Counted from the stretch's first letter, positions 1 to 6,933 are shown. The stretch is DNA of 11,846 bases from JAVBLF01 sp031553675 (GCA_031553675.1 JAVBLF010000067.1:1-11846); one strand, 5' to 3'. Program-made: numbers and translations. Notes: generated by a model not told the origin, from the letters alone.

Positions 1-15
1 AAAGTAAACACAAGC

Positions 16-53
16 AAAAACAGCCGCGCGATCGAAGGTCGTGCGGCTGTTTT
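16..53 (-). terminator. Intrinsic terminator of the lipoprotein/DUF2156/GNAT unit
   Basis: Inverted repeat just after the stop codon of the acetyltransferase gene. Arms are 17-31 and 39-53 (15 bp, 14 Watson-Crick pairs and one G-T pair) with a 7-nt loop. On the minus strand the GC-rich stem is followed by a T-run (complement of the A-run at 16-20). On the plus strand it ends in four T, so it might also work weakly in the other direction. Seen directly; function inferred from form and position. Confidence 0.9.
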
Positions 54-61
54 CATGGGCG

Positions 62-1159
62 TCAATACATGTCGAAGAAGTAGGCGCGCTGTGCCGGAAA
101 GAAATCGAGCATCGAAGCGTGTCCGACGCCCTCGAGCGCCAAGCGTTCGGCGTCCGAGCGCCCGCAGATCCAGCGCGTCGCCTGCCCGCGGGTGAGCGAG
201 ACGTCGGGCGGGGCATCGGTCGGTGAAACAGAGCCGACGAGGCCCCCTCGCGTTTGGATACGCAAGGCTCGTCCATCGATGGCGATCGCGACGTCGGCGT
301 CACGGTCGGCACGCATCCCTTGCAGCAGCCCTTGCCAATCCAGCACGGCCAACATCAAGTAAGGTTCGAGCGCGAGCATGCCGCGATCGTCGTCGATCCA
401 GTCGTGTGGCGCATCCTCGGTCGGCATGCCGAAGTCGAGCGTCGAATCGGGAAAGCGCCGGGCGATCGCCGCCAGCAAGTCGCGGGCGGCCGACAGGCTG
501 TCGTAGGCGAATTCGGAAAGGACGGTCGCCTTTGGGTCGGCATCCGGCGGGTAGACAAAGGCATACGCGCCGTCGTTCGACAGCGCGAGTCCGCCTTCCG
601 CGATCGTCTCGCCGAAGCGGCGCGCGATCAACGCTTCGGAGCGCAAGGCCGAAAAGCCGAAACGTTCGGACATGCGATGCGAAACGCCTGCAAAGTCGGA
701 ACGATCGGGCGCTTCGATGGCATGGGCTTCCGACGCGCCGATCAACGCCGCAGCCGGAATGCGGCAGCGGATGCGTTCGGAGACGGCAGCGTAACCCAGG
801 TGGCGGTAAAAGCCGAAGTGAAAGGGGTAGAGACAACACGCCGGATTCGTTTGGGCGATGTCGGCGTGTACGTCGTCGAGCAGGGAACGCATCAAGCCGC
901 GTTTCCGTGCGCTCGAATGGGTGGCGACGCCGAGGATCAGCGGCGCGTCAAAAGCCTTGCCCCGCAGACGCAGTTCGTACGGCATGGCGTAGACAGCGGT
1001 GATCAGCTTGCCGCCCTCCCAGTAGGACCAGGAAGCCAAAGCGGGGTACTGCGTCTCGAAAAACCAATCCAAAAAAGAGGCGCCGTCGCTGGGAAAGGCG
1101 TCTTTCCACAGCGATCGCGCCTGCGAAACGTCGTTGGGGCCGAGTGTTCTGCGTTCCAA
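62..1159 (-). CDS. GNAT N-acetyltransferase, Eis-like (TTG start)
   Basis: A 365-residue cytoplasmic protein that probably transfers an acetyl group from acetyl-CoA to an amine; the substrate is unknown. The acetyl-CoA binding motif A region is at about residues 76-94 (GVATHSSARKRGLMRSLL), followed by FGFYRHLGY at about 115-123, the aromatic G-Y segment typical of Eis-type enzymes. The C-terminal half (about 270-365) fits the sterol-carrier-like domain of this family, ending in an aromatic/acidic tail (FFDMY). Length is near that of the family. The start is TTG at 1159, chosen because GGAGGG lies 6 nt upstream and no ATG fits. It begins 18 nt after the stop of the DUF2156 gene, so the two are surely co-transcribed, and a terminator follows directly. 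Eis enzymes elsewhere acetylate aminoglycosides, but nothing here shows that this one does. Family call firm, function open. Confidence 0.88.
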   Translation of the reverse strand: MERRTLGPNDVSQARSLWKDAFPSDGASFLDWFFETQYPALASWSYWEGGKLITAVYAMPYELRLRGKAFDAPLILGVATHSSARKRGLMRSLLDDVHADIAQTNPACCLYPFHFGFYRHLGYAAVSERIRCRIPAAALIGASEAHAIEAPDRSDFAGVSHRMSERFGFSALRSEALIARRFGETIAEGGLALSNDGAYAFVYPPDADPKATVLSEFAYDSLSAARDLLAAIARRFPDSTLDFGMPTEDAPHDWIDDDRGMLALEPYLMLAVLDWQGLLQGMRADRDADVAIAIDGRALRIQTRGGLVGSVSPTDAPPDVSLTRGQATRWICGRSDAERLALEGVGHASMLDFFPAQRAYFFDMY

Positions 1160-1165
1160 AGCGTT

Positions 1166-1171
1166 CCCTCC
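1166..1171 (-). promoter_or_regulatory. Ribosome binding site fixing a TTG start
   Basis: GGAGGG on the minus strand, 6 nt before the TTG at 1159. It lies between the DUF2156 stop codon (1180-1178) and the acetyltransferase start, and is the main reason for accepting a TTG initiation codon. Confidence 0.8.
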
Positions 1172-1177
1172 GATGTT

Positions 1178-2101
1178 TTATGCGAGGCGAGCGCGGTATT
1201 TTTCGATCAAAAACTCTGGGTAGTAGGACATCTTCGCTTTGCGAAGGCCCTCGATGCCCATGTCTTCCTCGCGGTTGATGTAGGTCTTGTCCGCCCACGC
1301 GTGCTGCACGAATTGCTGGTTGATCAGCGGGTAGAGGCCGGGGATCTCAGCGTTGGCTTTTTCCATGTGGATGAGGGCGGTGTCGTCCGTCAACGCCTCG
1401 CCCAGCGAAAAGGCCTGGACGTCGCCGTCGATGCGGATGACCGCTCCCGTCAAGCCGAGCTGCTTCGCGTAGAGCAGGCAGCGCGTAACGGCGTCCTGCT
1501 CGCGGCTCATGAGGCGCTGATCCTCATCGTCTTTGTATTCGTGCCACGCCAGATTGAGCGCGATGCATTCTTCGGCGTGCAGGGCGGGATCGTAGTCTTC
1601 GTAGGTATAGGTGTAGAGCGAGTTAAACTTGTTGATGTGGTTGCGCTTGGCGTGCAGCTTTTTGCCAGCCAGCGTCGCGAGGCTTTCGGCGCTGTAGACG
1701 TAGTCGTCGCTGTCCCGTTCGTGTTCATATGTAAAGCGGCCGGGCATGGCGGCTTCCATGCGTTCTTTCATCGGCGGCGTGATGCCGCGCATCGAGAAGC
1801 GTTGGCCGGTCTGGTCGAAGTAGTCGATCGCGATTTCGAGCGCCCGCTTGTAGTCGCTTTGCGGGGAGGCGGGCAGCGGCGGCATGAGGAATTCGTCGTC
1901 GCGGCGGCACTGAAATCGGATGAGCAAGGTGTCGTCGATAAAGGCGTATTGCGTCTGGCAGACAGGCTGCCAGATGAACAGGTTGCTGAAGTTATACTCA
2001 GAATTTCGGAACTCCCAAGGCGCGATCCGCGCGTTGATTTCGTCGCGGGCGGACAGGGCAATGGGCGCAAACGGGTAAGTTTGGATCGAGGGTGCGTACA
2101 T
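1178..2101 (-). CDS. DUF2156 / phosphatidylglycerol lysyltransferase C-domain protein
   Basis: A 307-residue soluble protein with no membrane segment or signal peptide. It matches the short family annotated as DUF2156 (LPG_synthase_C), which has the tandem GNAT-like fold of the aminoacyl-tRNA-dependent transferase domain of MprF but not the membrane flippase part. Recognisable family segments are the N-terminal NFSNLFIWQ (about 37-45), AGKKLHAKRNHINKF (145-159), and the C-terminal INREEDMGIEGLRKAKMSYYP (275-295). Start ATG at 2101 with GGGAGG about 11 nt upstream, slightly long spacing; an in-frame CTG lies closer but is less likely. The open frame continues upstream to 2551 but overlaps the preceding gene, so that extension is rejected. 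It has its own promoter (2187-2215) and is followed 18 nt later by the Eis-like gene. The true acceptor is unknown; a role in modifying amines or envelope components is inference only. Confidence 0.9.
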   Translation of the reverse strand: MYAPSIQTYPFAPIALSARDEINARIAPWEFRNSEYNFSNLFIWQPVCQTQYAFIDDTLLIRFQCRRDDEFLMPPLPASPQSDYKRALEIAIDYFDQTGQRFSMRGITPPMKERMEAAMPGRFTYEHERDSDDYVYSAESLATLAGKKLHAKRNHINKFNSLYTYTYEDYDPALHAEECIALNLAWHEYKDDEDQRLMSREQDAVTRCLLYAKQLGLTGAVIRIDGDVQAFSLGEALTDDTALIHMEKANAEIPGLYPLINQQFVQHAWADKTYINREEDMGIEGLRKAKMSYYPEFLIEKYRARLA

Positions 2102-2126
2102 AAAAAACAGAACCTCCCAGGTGTTT

Positions 2127-2146
2127 CCCGCATCGTTTGAGGCGGG
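2127..2146 (-). other. Small hairpin in the DUF2156 leader
   Basis: CCCGC (2127-2131) can pair with GCGGG (2142-2146) around a 10-nt loop, just upstream of the ribosome binding site of the DUF2156 gene. It is short and may be chance in GC-rich DNA. Confidence 0.3.
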
Positions 2147-2162
2147 TGTGCGTGAACGCTGT

Positions 2163-2180
2163 ATCGATTCCCGAATCGAT
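2163..2180 (-). promoter_or_regulatory. Palindrome at the predicted transcription start
   Basis: A perfect inverted repeat ATCGATTC/GAATCGAT. As RNA it is a 7-bp stem with a CGGG loop. With the -10 box at 2192-2187, +1 falls at about 2180, the first base of the repeat, so the transcript would begin with this stem. It could be an operator overlapping +1 or a 5'-end stabilising stem. It is not a minus-strand terminator because no T-run follows; on the plus strand five T follow, but no plus-strand gene ends here. Confidence 0.5.
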
Positions 2181-2186
2181 TTTTCG

Positions 2187-2215
2187 ATTATATCACTTCT
2201 ACTTGTGCAAGGCAA
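2187..2215 (-). promoter_or_regulatory. Internal sigma-A promoter for the DUF2156-GNAT genes
   Basis: On the minus strand, TTGCCT (2215-2210) is separated by 17 bp from an exact TATAAT (2192-2187). The -35 box overlaps the last codons of the upstream lipoprotein gene. Predicted start is about 2180, giving a leader of about 79 nt. Confidence 0.75.
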
Positions 2216-3167
2216 CCGCGTAGCATCGCCCGCCAAAGTGCAGCAAAACGCGTTCGAAATGGGGCGCGTCCTCCTGCGCAACGTCCAAGAGATAGTGGAG
2301 CGACAGGTTCGTTTCGTCGTCGATCGGCGCGTCGCCGTCTCGGATGGTTTTGCCGTCGGCGCTCTCGAAGAGCATGGAAAAGGGCTGGTAGCGCGTGTCG
2401 TCTGTGACGACGGGAAAGTCGCCCGACGCCACTCCATCCGCGGGCATGTCTTCGATGCGGACGGCAAGCTGGAGGAGGCTTCTCCCTTCGGCGGCTTCGA
2501 GGCCGGTGTAGAGTCCTTCGGCCTTCGTCGGCACGAGTCTGCGGTCGGCATAGCAGCGCAACACCGTCAAGCGCGCGCCGTCGGAAAGATCGACACTATC
2601 GCCGAGAGCGATCGTTTCGGGGCGGTAGGCGCTCAGGTCGAGTTCGACGGTCATCTGCCCCGCGCGGACCTTGGCGAGCAGGCCGCCTTCCCGCGCGATC
2701 TGGGACGGCAGTGTCGCGAAAAGCACGACGCTGCGGGCCTCGCCCGCCGGAATGGACAGCGAGCCGCTCTCGACGAAGGAGTCGCACCAGGGCGTCTCGG
2801 TCAAGCGAGCCAGCTCGTAGGACTTTCGGCCGGGCGCGCGCACCTGGCCGGATAGGTCGGTGCCGAGATCGAAGTCGGTGTCGCCGGCGTTTTCGACGCG
2901 CGCGCGCAGCACCGCGTAGACGCTGTTTTCGACTGCGGGCAAAAAGCGGTAGATCGTCGGCGAAGGTCGTCCAGGGTGGAGCTCGGGCGCGACCCAGGCG
3001 CTGTCCAGCCGGACGCGCACACTGTCGCGCAGCTCGTAGATCTCGCCAAAAGAAGCGTCGATCGGCGCGGATGGCGCCGCCTCATTGCAGGACGCCAGCG
3101 TCACCAAAAACACCAGGCACGCGATCAGCGCACCTAAGCGGCGTTGATGTGGTTCGAGCTGGCGCAT
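2199..3167 (-). CDS. Two-domain lipoprotein, paralogue of its neighbour
   Basis: A 322-residue predicted lipoprotein of unknown function. The signal peptide has a hydrophobic core at about 11-24 and a lipobox L-A-S-C with Cys27 as the lipidated residue, so the mature protein should sit on the outer face of the membrane. After a short linker come two beta-rich segments, about 40-180 and 185-320, each opening with a D-S-V-type strand (RDSVRVRL, GDSVDLSD); this looks like a tandem of immunoglobulin-like/DUF4352-like sandwiches. Both segments can be aligned by eye with the two segments of the lipoprotein encoded just upstream. There are no catalytic motifs. ATG at 3167 with GAGGAG 6-7 nt upstream, 15 nt after the upstream stop: clearly one operon. 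A role in adhesion, sensing or envelope upkeep would be a guess. Confidence 0.85.
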   Translation of the reverse strand: MRQLEPHQRRLGALIACLVFLVTLASCNEAAPSAPIDASFGEIYELRDSVRVRLDSAWVAPELHPGRPSPTIYRFLPAVENSVYAVLRARVENAGDTDFDLGTDLSGQVRAPGRKSYELARLTETPWCDSFVESGSLSIPAGEARSVVLFATLPSQIAREGGLLAKVRAGQMTVELDLSAYRPETIALGDSVDLSDGARLTVLRCYADRRLVPTKAEGLYTGLEAAEGRSLLQLAVRIEDMPADGVASGDFPVVTDDTRYQPFSMLFESADGKTIRDGDAPIDDETNLSLHYLLDVAQEDAPHFERVLLHFGGRCYAVALHK

Positions 3168-3182
3168 CGGATTCTCCTCGGC

Positions 3183-4262
3183 TTATGGCGTGGGTTCGGG
3201 GGAGGGAGCGGCATCGGGCGCGGGCGCCGGAGCGGGCAGCGTCAGGTAAGCGCGTTTTTCCGTTCCAACGCGGACGAAAAGACCGGTGTAGCGTTCGGCC
3301 TGCGCCGCGTCGATCGGGAAGATGAAGTGCAGATCGGCGCTTTGTCCCGTTTCGATGGGCAATTCGTACTTCTCGAAATTGCGGCCGTTTCCCTTGTCGC
3401 CGAGCACTTGCATTTGGTGTTCGATCCCGTCCGCATCGACCAACGCACATCGGACCGCGCGCATGGCGTCGAAGGTGTCAGCTCCCGTGTTGTCGGCGCG
3501 GACGAGGACGTGTACCAGGATCTGGCCTTCCTTGGCCTTCATGATATCGACAGCCAAGGCCGTTTTATCGAGGTGAAGCGGCTGGATCTGATCGACGAAC
3601 GCGGCGTCCACGACCGTAGTCGCACAGAAACCCGTGCTGACGTCTTGCGGCGTGCCGAGCTCCATCGAAGCGAGGTCTTTCATCGCCTCCAGCAGGTCGA
3701 TGCGGCTTCCCTCCTTGTCGAGCGCGATCAAGGCTTCGAGCTTGGCAGGATCCGCAAGAGCGTCCAACGGTAGCGCGACGACGAAATGCGCGCGGCTTTG
3801 CCCCGGCGCGATCGACGGCTGGCGCGAGCTAGCGATCGAATCCATGTCGGCGTCTTCAAGCGCGATGCTGGCGGGATGGGCCGCATCGTCTGCCGATATC
3901 TTCACCGAAAGCCGCCCCTGTAGGGAGATATCCGCCTCGGTATCGTTGAAGATGTCGGCGTCAAGCGTCAGGAATGCCTGTCCCGCTTCCGGCTTGAGAA
4001 ATAGCGCGACGGTATCGGGGTAGGTCGGCCAGAGCTCTGCGACGATCCGCGCGTCGAGCGGCACAATGCGGATGTCGTTCGAGGCGATCTCGTCGCCGAA
4101 CTGGATTTGCGGCGGCGGCGTGGGCTCGGGGGTTGGGGCAGGCGTGGCTTCGGCGCTGGGGACGGGGGCATTGGCCGCGGTGTTTTGGCAGGCCGTCAGC
4201 GTGCTCGCAGCCAGGCACACGCAAACAAAACCGCCCAACGCGCGCGTCATTTGAACCTTCAT
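3183..4262 (-). CDS. Two-domain lipoprotein with Pro-rich linker
   Basis: A 359-residue predicted lipoprotein, function unknown. The signal peptide ends in lipobox L-T-A-C with Cys25. Residues 26-52 are a Pro/Thr/Ala/Glu linker with repeated TP/EP pairs, a usual tether through the cell wall. Two beta-rich segments follow (about 53-185 and 203-342), then a second Pro/Ala-rich tail (343-359). Segment 1 shares spaced residues with segment 1 of the downstream protein, such as A.IVAEL.P..P.T against A.VAPEL.P..P.T and an N..D..D..L..LS pattern, so the two genes look like an old duplication. ATG at 4262 is chosen because it starts the signal peptide and has GGGAG about 8 nt upstream; the frame is open to 4388 but those codons overlap the promoter. 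It is the first gene of the minus-strand unit. Confidence 0.85.
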   Translation of the reverse strand: MKVQMTRALGGFVCVCLAASTLTACQNTAANAPVPSAEATPAPTPEPTPPPQIQFGDEIASNDIRIVPLDARIVAELWPTYPDTVALFLKPEAGQAFLTLDADIFNDTEADISLQGRLSVKISADDAAHPASIALEDADMDSIASSRQPSIAPGQSRAHFVVALPLDALADPAKLEALIALDKEGSRIDLLEAMKDLASMELGTPQDVSTGFCATTVVDAAFVDQIQPLHLDKTALAVDIMKAKEGQILVHVLVRADNTGADTFDAMRAVRCALVDADGIEHQMQVLGDKGNGRNFEKYELPIETGQSADLHFIFPIDAAQAERYTGLFVRVGTEKRAYLTLPAPAPAPDAAPSPEPTP

Positions 4263-4310
4263 AACACGATCTCCCATTTCCTTTACAGGACGGTACTTGT
4301 CCCTTCCAAA

Positions 4311-4339
4311 ATTATAGCATCGCCCTCGGCGAGCGTCAA
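4311..4339 (-). promoter_or_regulatory. Sigma-A promoter of the lipoprotein operon
   Basis: On the minus strand, TTGACG (4339-4334), a 17-bp spacer, and an exact TATAAT (4316-4311). Near-consensus in all parts. Predicted start is about 4304, giving a leader of about 42 nt. Confidence 0.88.
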
Positions 4340-4385
4340 CGAATGGCCAGGATATGCCAATTTTCGCATCCATCTCCGAGGGCGA
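4320..4385. repeat. Perfect 10-bp inverted repeat around the lipoprotein promoter -35 box
   Basis: TCGCCCTCGG (4320-4329) and its exact reverse complement CCGAGGGCGA (4376-4385) are 46 bp apart. The left arm lies in the promoter spacer and the -35 box lies between the arms. It may be a paired operator or chance; no T-run follows, so it is not a terminator. Confidence 0.45.
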
Positions 4386-4459
4386 CAAAGATTCTCAAAA
4401 AATCTCGCGCATTCCCATAACAAATTCAAGGTTTTCTTCATGGTTTTTCCGGATGTCTT

Positions 4460-4468
4460 TGGTATAAT
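4460..4468 (+). promoter_or_regulatory. Extended -10 promoter for fucI
   Basis: TGGTATAAT: an exact TATAAT at 4463-4468 with a TG one base upstream. The -35 region 17 bp away (4440-4445) is poor, as is usual for extended -10 promoters and for promoters needing an activator. Predicted start is about 4475, giving a leader of about 77 nt. Confidence 0.72.
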
Positions 4469-4496
4469 TGTATCGAATTCGCAATGCGTTTTGCCG

Positions 4497-4520
4497 CTGC
4501 GTTCGCTTTGGCGGGCGCAG
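4497..4520 (+). other. Stable hairpin in the fucI leader
   Basis: Arms 4497-4506 and 4511-4520 form 10 continuous pairs (8 Watson-Crick, 2 G-T) closing a 4-nt loop. It is not followed by a T-run, so it is not a terminator. It ends 20 nt before the fucI ribosome binding site (GGAGGG, 4541-4546). It could affect mRNA stability or be a regulator site; no known riboswitch is recognised. Confidence 0.5.
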
Positions 4521-4551
4521 ACGATACCACCGCGACCAAAGGAGGGTCCCT

Positions 4552-6384
4552 ATGCCTGCCAAAACATTCGCCCAAAACGCGCCTGTCCATCGGCTGAACG
4601 GAAGCCTGCCCAAGATCGGCATCCGGCCGACGATCGACGGACGTCGCCGCGGCGTGCGTGAATCGCTCGAAGCGCAGACCATGAACATGGCCAAAGCCGC
4701 TGCCAAACTCATCACCGAGAACATCCGCCACGCCAACGGTCTGCCCGTCGAGTGCGTGATCGCCGACACGACGATCGGCGGCGTCGCCGAAGCGGTGCGC
4801 TGCCAAGAGAAGTTCGAGCGCGAAGGCGTCGGCGTGTCGCTGACCGTCACGCCCTGCTGGTGCTACGGCACGGAGACGATGGACCTCGACCCCCACACCC
4901 CCAAGGCCGTCTGGGGCTTCAACGGCACCGAACGCCCCGGCGCCGTCTACCTCGCCGCCGTTCTCGCCGCACACGCCCAAAAAGGCGTTCCGGCATTCGG
5001 CATCTACGGCGCGGACGTCCAGGACGCCGGCGACCAGACCATCCCCGATGACGTCGCGACGAAGATCCTCCGCTTTGCGAAGGCCGGCCTCGCTGCCGCC
5101 ACCATGCGCGGCACGGGCTACATGTCGGTCGGCTCGGTCAGCATGGGCATCGCCGGATCGATCGCCGATCAGGACTTCTTTCAGGATTACCTCGGCATGC
5201 GCCACGAGGCCGTCGAGTCGATCGAATTCCTCCGCCGCATCGAGCAGGGCATCTACGACAAGGAAGAGTTTGAAAAGGCCCTCGCTTGGGTGAAAGAGAA
5301 TTGCCCCGAAGGTTTTGACAAAAACCCGGAAGACATCCGCTATTCGCGCGAAGCCAAAGACGAGCAGTGGGCCTTCACCGTCAAGTGCGCCCTCATCCTG
5401 CGCGACCTGATGACGGGCAACCCCAAGCTGGCCGCCATGGGCTTCGAAGAAGAAAGCTGTGGCCGCAACGCCATCGTCGCGGGCTTCCAGGGCCAGCGCC
5501 AGTGGACGGACTACATGCCCAACGCCGACTTCCCCGAAGCCATGCTCAACTCGAGCTTCGACTGGAACGGCATCCGCGAGCCCTTCGTGGTCGCCACCGA
5601 GAACGACACGCTCAACGGCACGACCATGCTCTTCCAGCACCTTCTGACCGACAGCGCTTCGGTCTTCGCGGACGTCCGCACCTATTGGAGCCCCGCCGCC
5701 GTCGAACGCGTCACCGGCCAGAAGCTGACCGGCTACGCCGAAAACGGCATCATCCACCTGATCAATTCGGGCGCGGCCGCCCTCGACGGCAACGGCAACG
5801 CCACAAACGCCCAGGGCGAGCCCTGCATGAAGCCCTTCTGGGATCTGAGCGACGAAGACGTTACGGCCTGCCTCAGCGGCACGGAATGGTGCCCGGCCGA
5901 CGTCTGCTACTTCCGCGGCGGCGGCTTCTCCAGCCGCTACAAGAAAGGCACCCGCGGCGGCATGCCGATCACGATGGCACGCCTGAATGTCGTCAAGGGC
6001 CTCGGCCCCGTCCTCCAGATCGCCGAAGGCTACAGCTGCGAGCTCGATCCGGCCGTGCACACCAAGCTCGAAGACCGCACCGACAAGACCTGGCCGACGA
6101 CCTGGTTTGCCCCCCGCCTGACCGGAAAAGGCGCATTCACCGACGTCTACAGCGTCATGGCCAATTGGGGCGCCAACCACGGCAGCTTCTGCTACGGCCA
6201 CGTCGGCGCCGATCTGATCGCGCTGGCCGCCATCCTGCGCATTCCGGTCAACATGCACAACGTCGACGATAAGGACATCTTCCGCCCCGCCGTCTGGAGC
6301 GCCTTTGGCACCGAGGACAAAGAGGCCGCCGACTACCGCGCCTGCCAGGCTCTGGGTCCGATCTACGGGCACTATCATCGCTAG
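4552..6384 (+). CDS. fucI: L-fucose isomerase
   Basis: A 610-residue cytoplasmic enzyme converting L-fucose to L-fuculose (family members also convert D-arabinose to D-ribulose), Mn2+-dependent. Identity is clear along the whole length, e.g. GFQGQRQWTDYMPNADFPEA, NSSFDWNGIREPFVVATEND, FADVRTYWSP, HLINSGAAALDG, WPTTWFAPRLTGKG and NWGANHG. By counting from the E. coli enzyme, the metal ligands Glu337, Asp361 and His528 correspond to Glu350 (ATEND), Asp374 (VFAD) and probably His543 (GANHG), all present. It is slightly longer than the E. coli protein (591 residues). ATG at 4552 has GGAGGG 5 nt upstream; the frame is open from 4468 but those codons contain the leader. It is the first gene of a fucI-fucU unit with its own promoter. 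Bacterial fuc genes are usually induced by fucose or fuculose-1-phosphate; no regulator gene is visible here. Confidence 0.97.
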   Translation: MPAKTFAQNAPVHRLNGSLPKIGIRPTIDGRRRGVRESLEAQTMNMAKAAAKLITENIRHANGLPVECVIADTTIGGVAEAVRCQEKFEREGVGVSLTVTPCWCYGTETMDLDPHTPKAVWGFNGTERPGAVYLAAVLAAHAQKGVPAFGIYGADVQDAGDQTIPDDVATKILRFAKAGLAAATMRGTGYMSVGSVSMGIAGSIADQDFFQDYLGMRHEAVESIEFLRRIEQGIYDKEEFEKALAWVKENCPEGFDKNPEDIRYSREAKDEQWAFTVKCALILRDLMTGNPKLAAMGFEEESCGRNAIVAGFQGQRQWTDYMPNADFPEAMLNSSFDWNGIREPFVVATENDTLNGTTMLFQHLLTDSASVFADVRTYWSPAAVERVTGQKLTGYAENGIIHLINSGAAALDGNGNATNAQGEPCMKPFWDLSDEDVTACLSGTEWCPADVCYFRGGGFSSRYKKGTRGGMPITMARLNVVKGLGPVLQIAEGYSCELDPAVHTKLEDRTDKTWPTTWFAPRLTGKGAFTDVYSVMANWGANHGSFCYGHVGADLIALAAILRIPVNMHNVDDKDIFRPAVWSAFGTEDKEAADYRACQALGPIYGHYHR

Positions 6385-6403
6385 GAACGTTAGGGGGATT
6401 TCA

Positions 6404-6480
6404 GTTGTTCGCTGCGCGCACAACCCCAGTGTGTTGAGGCTGTTCGCCTCAACTCCTTTGGAATCCCGATTTGAAAGGGG
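6404..6480 (+). promoter_or_regulatory. Three-hairpin segment between fucI and fucU, covering the fucU ribosome binding site
   Basis: Three adjacent stems can form. HP1 is 6404-6412 with 6416-6424 (8 of 9 pairs). HP2 is 6433-6440 with 6446-6453 (8 perfect pairs, 5-nt loop). HP3 is CTCCTTT (6453-6459) with AAAGGGG (6474-6480), plus an inner GAAT/ATTT stem closed by CCCG. HP3 includes the fucU Shine-Dalgarno sequence, so the folded form should hide it. HP2 and HP3 share base 6453 only. No T-run follows any stem. Pairing is seen; regulation or processing is inferred. Confidence 0.55.
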
Positions 6481-6486
6481 CGCAAT

Positions 6487-6933
6487 ATGCTCAAAGGCAT
6501 ACCGAACATCATCTCGCCGGAGCTGCTCAAAGTGCTCGACGAAATGGGGCACAGTGACGTGATCGTGCTGGGAGACGGCAACTTCCCCGGCGCAAGCACG
6601 GCCAAAGCAGGCGGCGCGATCTTCCTGCGCGCCGACGGCCACGGCGTCCCCGAACTGCTCGACGCCATTTTGCAGCTCATCCCCCTCGACGCATACGTCG
6701 AAACGCCGGTCAAGCTCATGGCTGTCGCCGCGTCGGACGCCGGGCTTGAGATCCCGATCTGGAAGGACTACGAGGCGATCGTGGCAAAACACGATGCGCG
6801 GGGAAGCAAGGCCATCGGGCAAGTCGAACGCTTCGCCTTCTACGAGGAAGCCGCGAAATCCTACTGCATCGTGCAGACCGGTGAGGCGGCGATCTACGCC
6901 AACGTCATGATCCAAAAGGGCGTCATCAAGTAA
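6487..6933 (+). CDS. fucU: L-fucose mutarotase (RbsD/FucU family)
   Basis: A 148-residue cytoplasmic protein that interconverts the alpha and beta anomers of L-fucose, supplying the form used by the isomerase. The N-terminal motif LLKVLDEMGHSD carries the family catalytic histidine, His22, followed by LGDGNFP (29-35), and the C-terminal YANVMIQKGV carries the usual Tyr137/Asn139 and K-G. Length matches the family (about 140). The FucU branch is preferred over RbsD because of the adjacent fucI and the length. ATG at 6487 with AGGGG 6 nt upstream, within a possible hairpin. It lies 102 bp after fucI on the same strand without terminator or clear promoter between, so it is probably co-transcribed but separately controlled in translation. 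A terminator follows at 6982. Confidence 0.95.
   Translation: MLKGIPNIISPELLKVLDEMGHSDVIVLGDGNFPGASTAKAGGAIFLRADGHGVPELLDAILQLIPLDAYVETPVKLMAVAASDAGLEIPIWKDYEAIVAKHDARGSKAIGQVERFAFYEEAAKSYCIVQTGEAAIYANVMIQKGVIK

Noticed and set aside
254..2140. A 628-codon open frame on the plus strand, antisense to the acetyltransferase and DUF2156 genes
   Set aside because: Its translation is low in recognisable motifs and it opposes two genes with family motifs, ribosome binding sites and a promoter. It is a shadow frame.
2163..2184. Palindrome plus five T read as a plus-strand terminator
   Set aside because: There is no plus-strand gene to end here. The same repeat fits better as an element at the +1 of the minus-strand promoter.
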